DNA of 64,000 nt from Bedellia somnulentella. Lineage: Eukaryota > Arthropoda > Insecta > Lepidoptera > Bedelliidae. Numbering within the stretch: position 1 is the stretch's first letter; each line of letters begins with the position of its first letter. Where the stretch lies: contig OY755178.1 of NCBI GenBank assembly GCA_963576735.1, positions 11,594,001 through 11,658,000 of the forward strand, read 5' to 3'. Shown one piece after another: positions 63,786-64,000 of this stretch. A model generated the notes under the pieces. The model was not told where the DNA came from. It made no database searches and saw only the letters and a list, made by a program, of their open reading frames with translations. A program made the position numbers and the translations under genes.

Positions 63786-64000
63786 AGTTTAACAAAAGGT
63801 TTAAAATACTTTAATTAATATGAAACGTTTTCAGTAATGTCTCACTAAGGAGAAAAAAGTTGTAAAATGACAAAATTAATTTTGTTTTTCATCTTTAACG
63901 TTTCTTGGAATATGAAATTAATTTTGCAAAGTTTTGAGTCACCTTGAGATGACCTTTTTTCATTAAAATTTTAAACATTTATAAACTTTTACATATTTAC

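Overview
The window is AT-rich, intron- and repeat-laden insect DNA with no bacterial-style gene packing. The small secreted I29 cysteine-protease inhibitors, the mariner, R4/Dong-like, CR1/Jockey-like and RTE-like elements, the tRNA-derived SINEs and several dispersed repeat types all point to a moth or butterfly (Lepidoptera). Species cannot be fixed from the sequence alone.

Host genes: the only host genes I can identify are a minus-strand cluster of short secreted inhibitors built from an isolated cathepsin propeptide (I29) domain. Intact genes lie at 4801-5151, 8680-8997, 11721-12050 and 24794-25123, and a broken one at 22245-22534. Genes 2-5 arose by a tandem duplication of a block of about 7.5 kb. 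Unit A is 6413-13941 and unit B is 13949-25725. Each unit carries two inhibitor slots, and the first gene lies outside the duplication.

The two units were then cut up separately by transposons, so each serves as the empty-site control for the other. Unit A gained a complete mariner (12143-13433) beside the TATA box of the gene at 11721-12050, a 173-bp MITE (9846-10018) and a LINE 3' fragment (10710-11026). Unit B gained a nested block of about 6 kb (16013-22162): a 5'-truncated CR1/Jockey-like LINE whose (TTA)n tail took two tandem R4/Dong-like elements. Unit B also lost 31 bp from one inhibitor gene.

Left flank (1-6412): old LINE pieces, two copies of a repeat of about 0.9 kb (one split by a LINE 3' end), a decayed mariner and inhibitor gene 1.

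Right of the duplication (25726-64000): no certain host gene. The largest element is a nearly full-length two-ORF LINE (42308-47530) inserted inside a SINE. There is also a 545-bp non-autonomous hAT with a perfect 8-bp target duplication (53359-53903), an inverted-repeat element beside a perfect 168-bp inverted repeat (54093-55123), striking hairpins at 51530-51582 and 61332-61462, and many SINEs. One SINE-like family ('family A', about 250 bp, (TATG)n tail) has about 30 copies spread over the whole window. Family B is a tRNA-headed SINE with a (TTATG)n tail. Families C, D, E and F are other dispersed repeats. These letters are my own labels. A relatively CpG-rich, repeat-poor tract (33060-34360) and a few exon-like reading frames (37260-37448 on the minus strand is the best) are the only hints of other host function.
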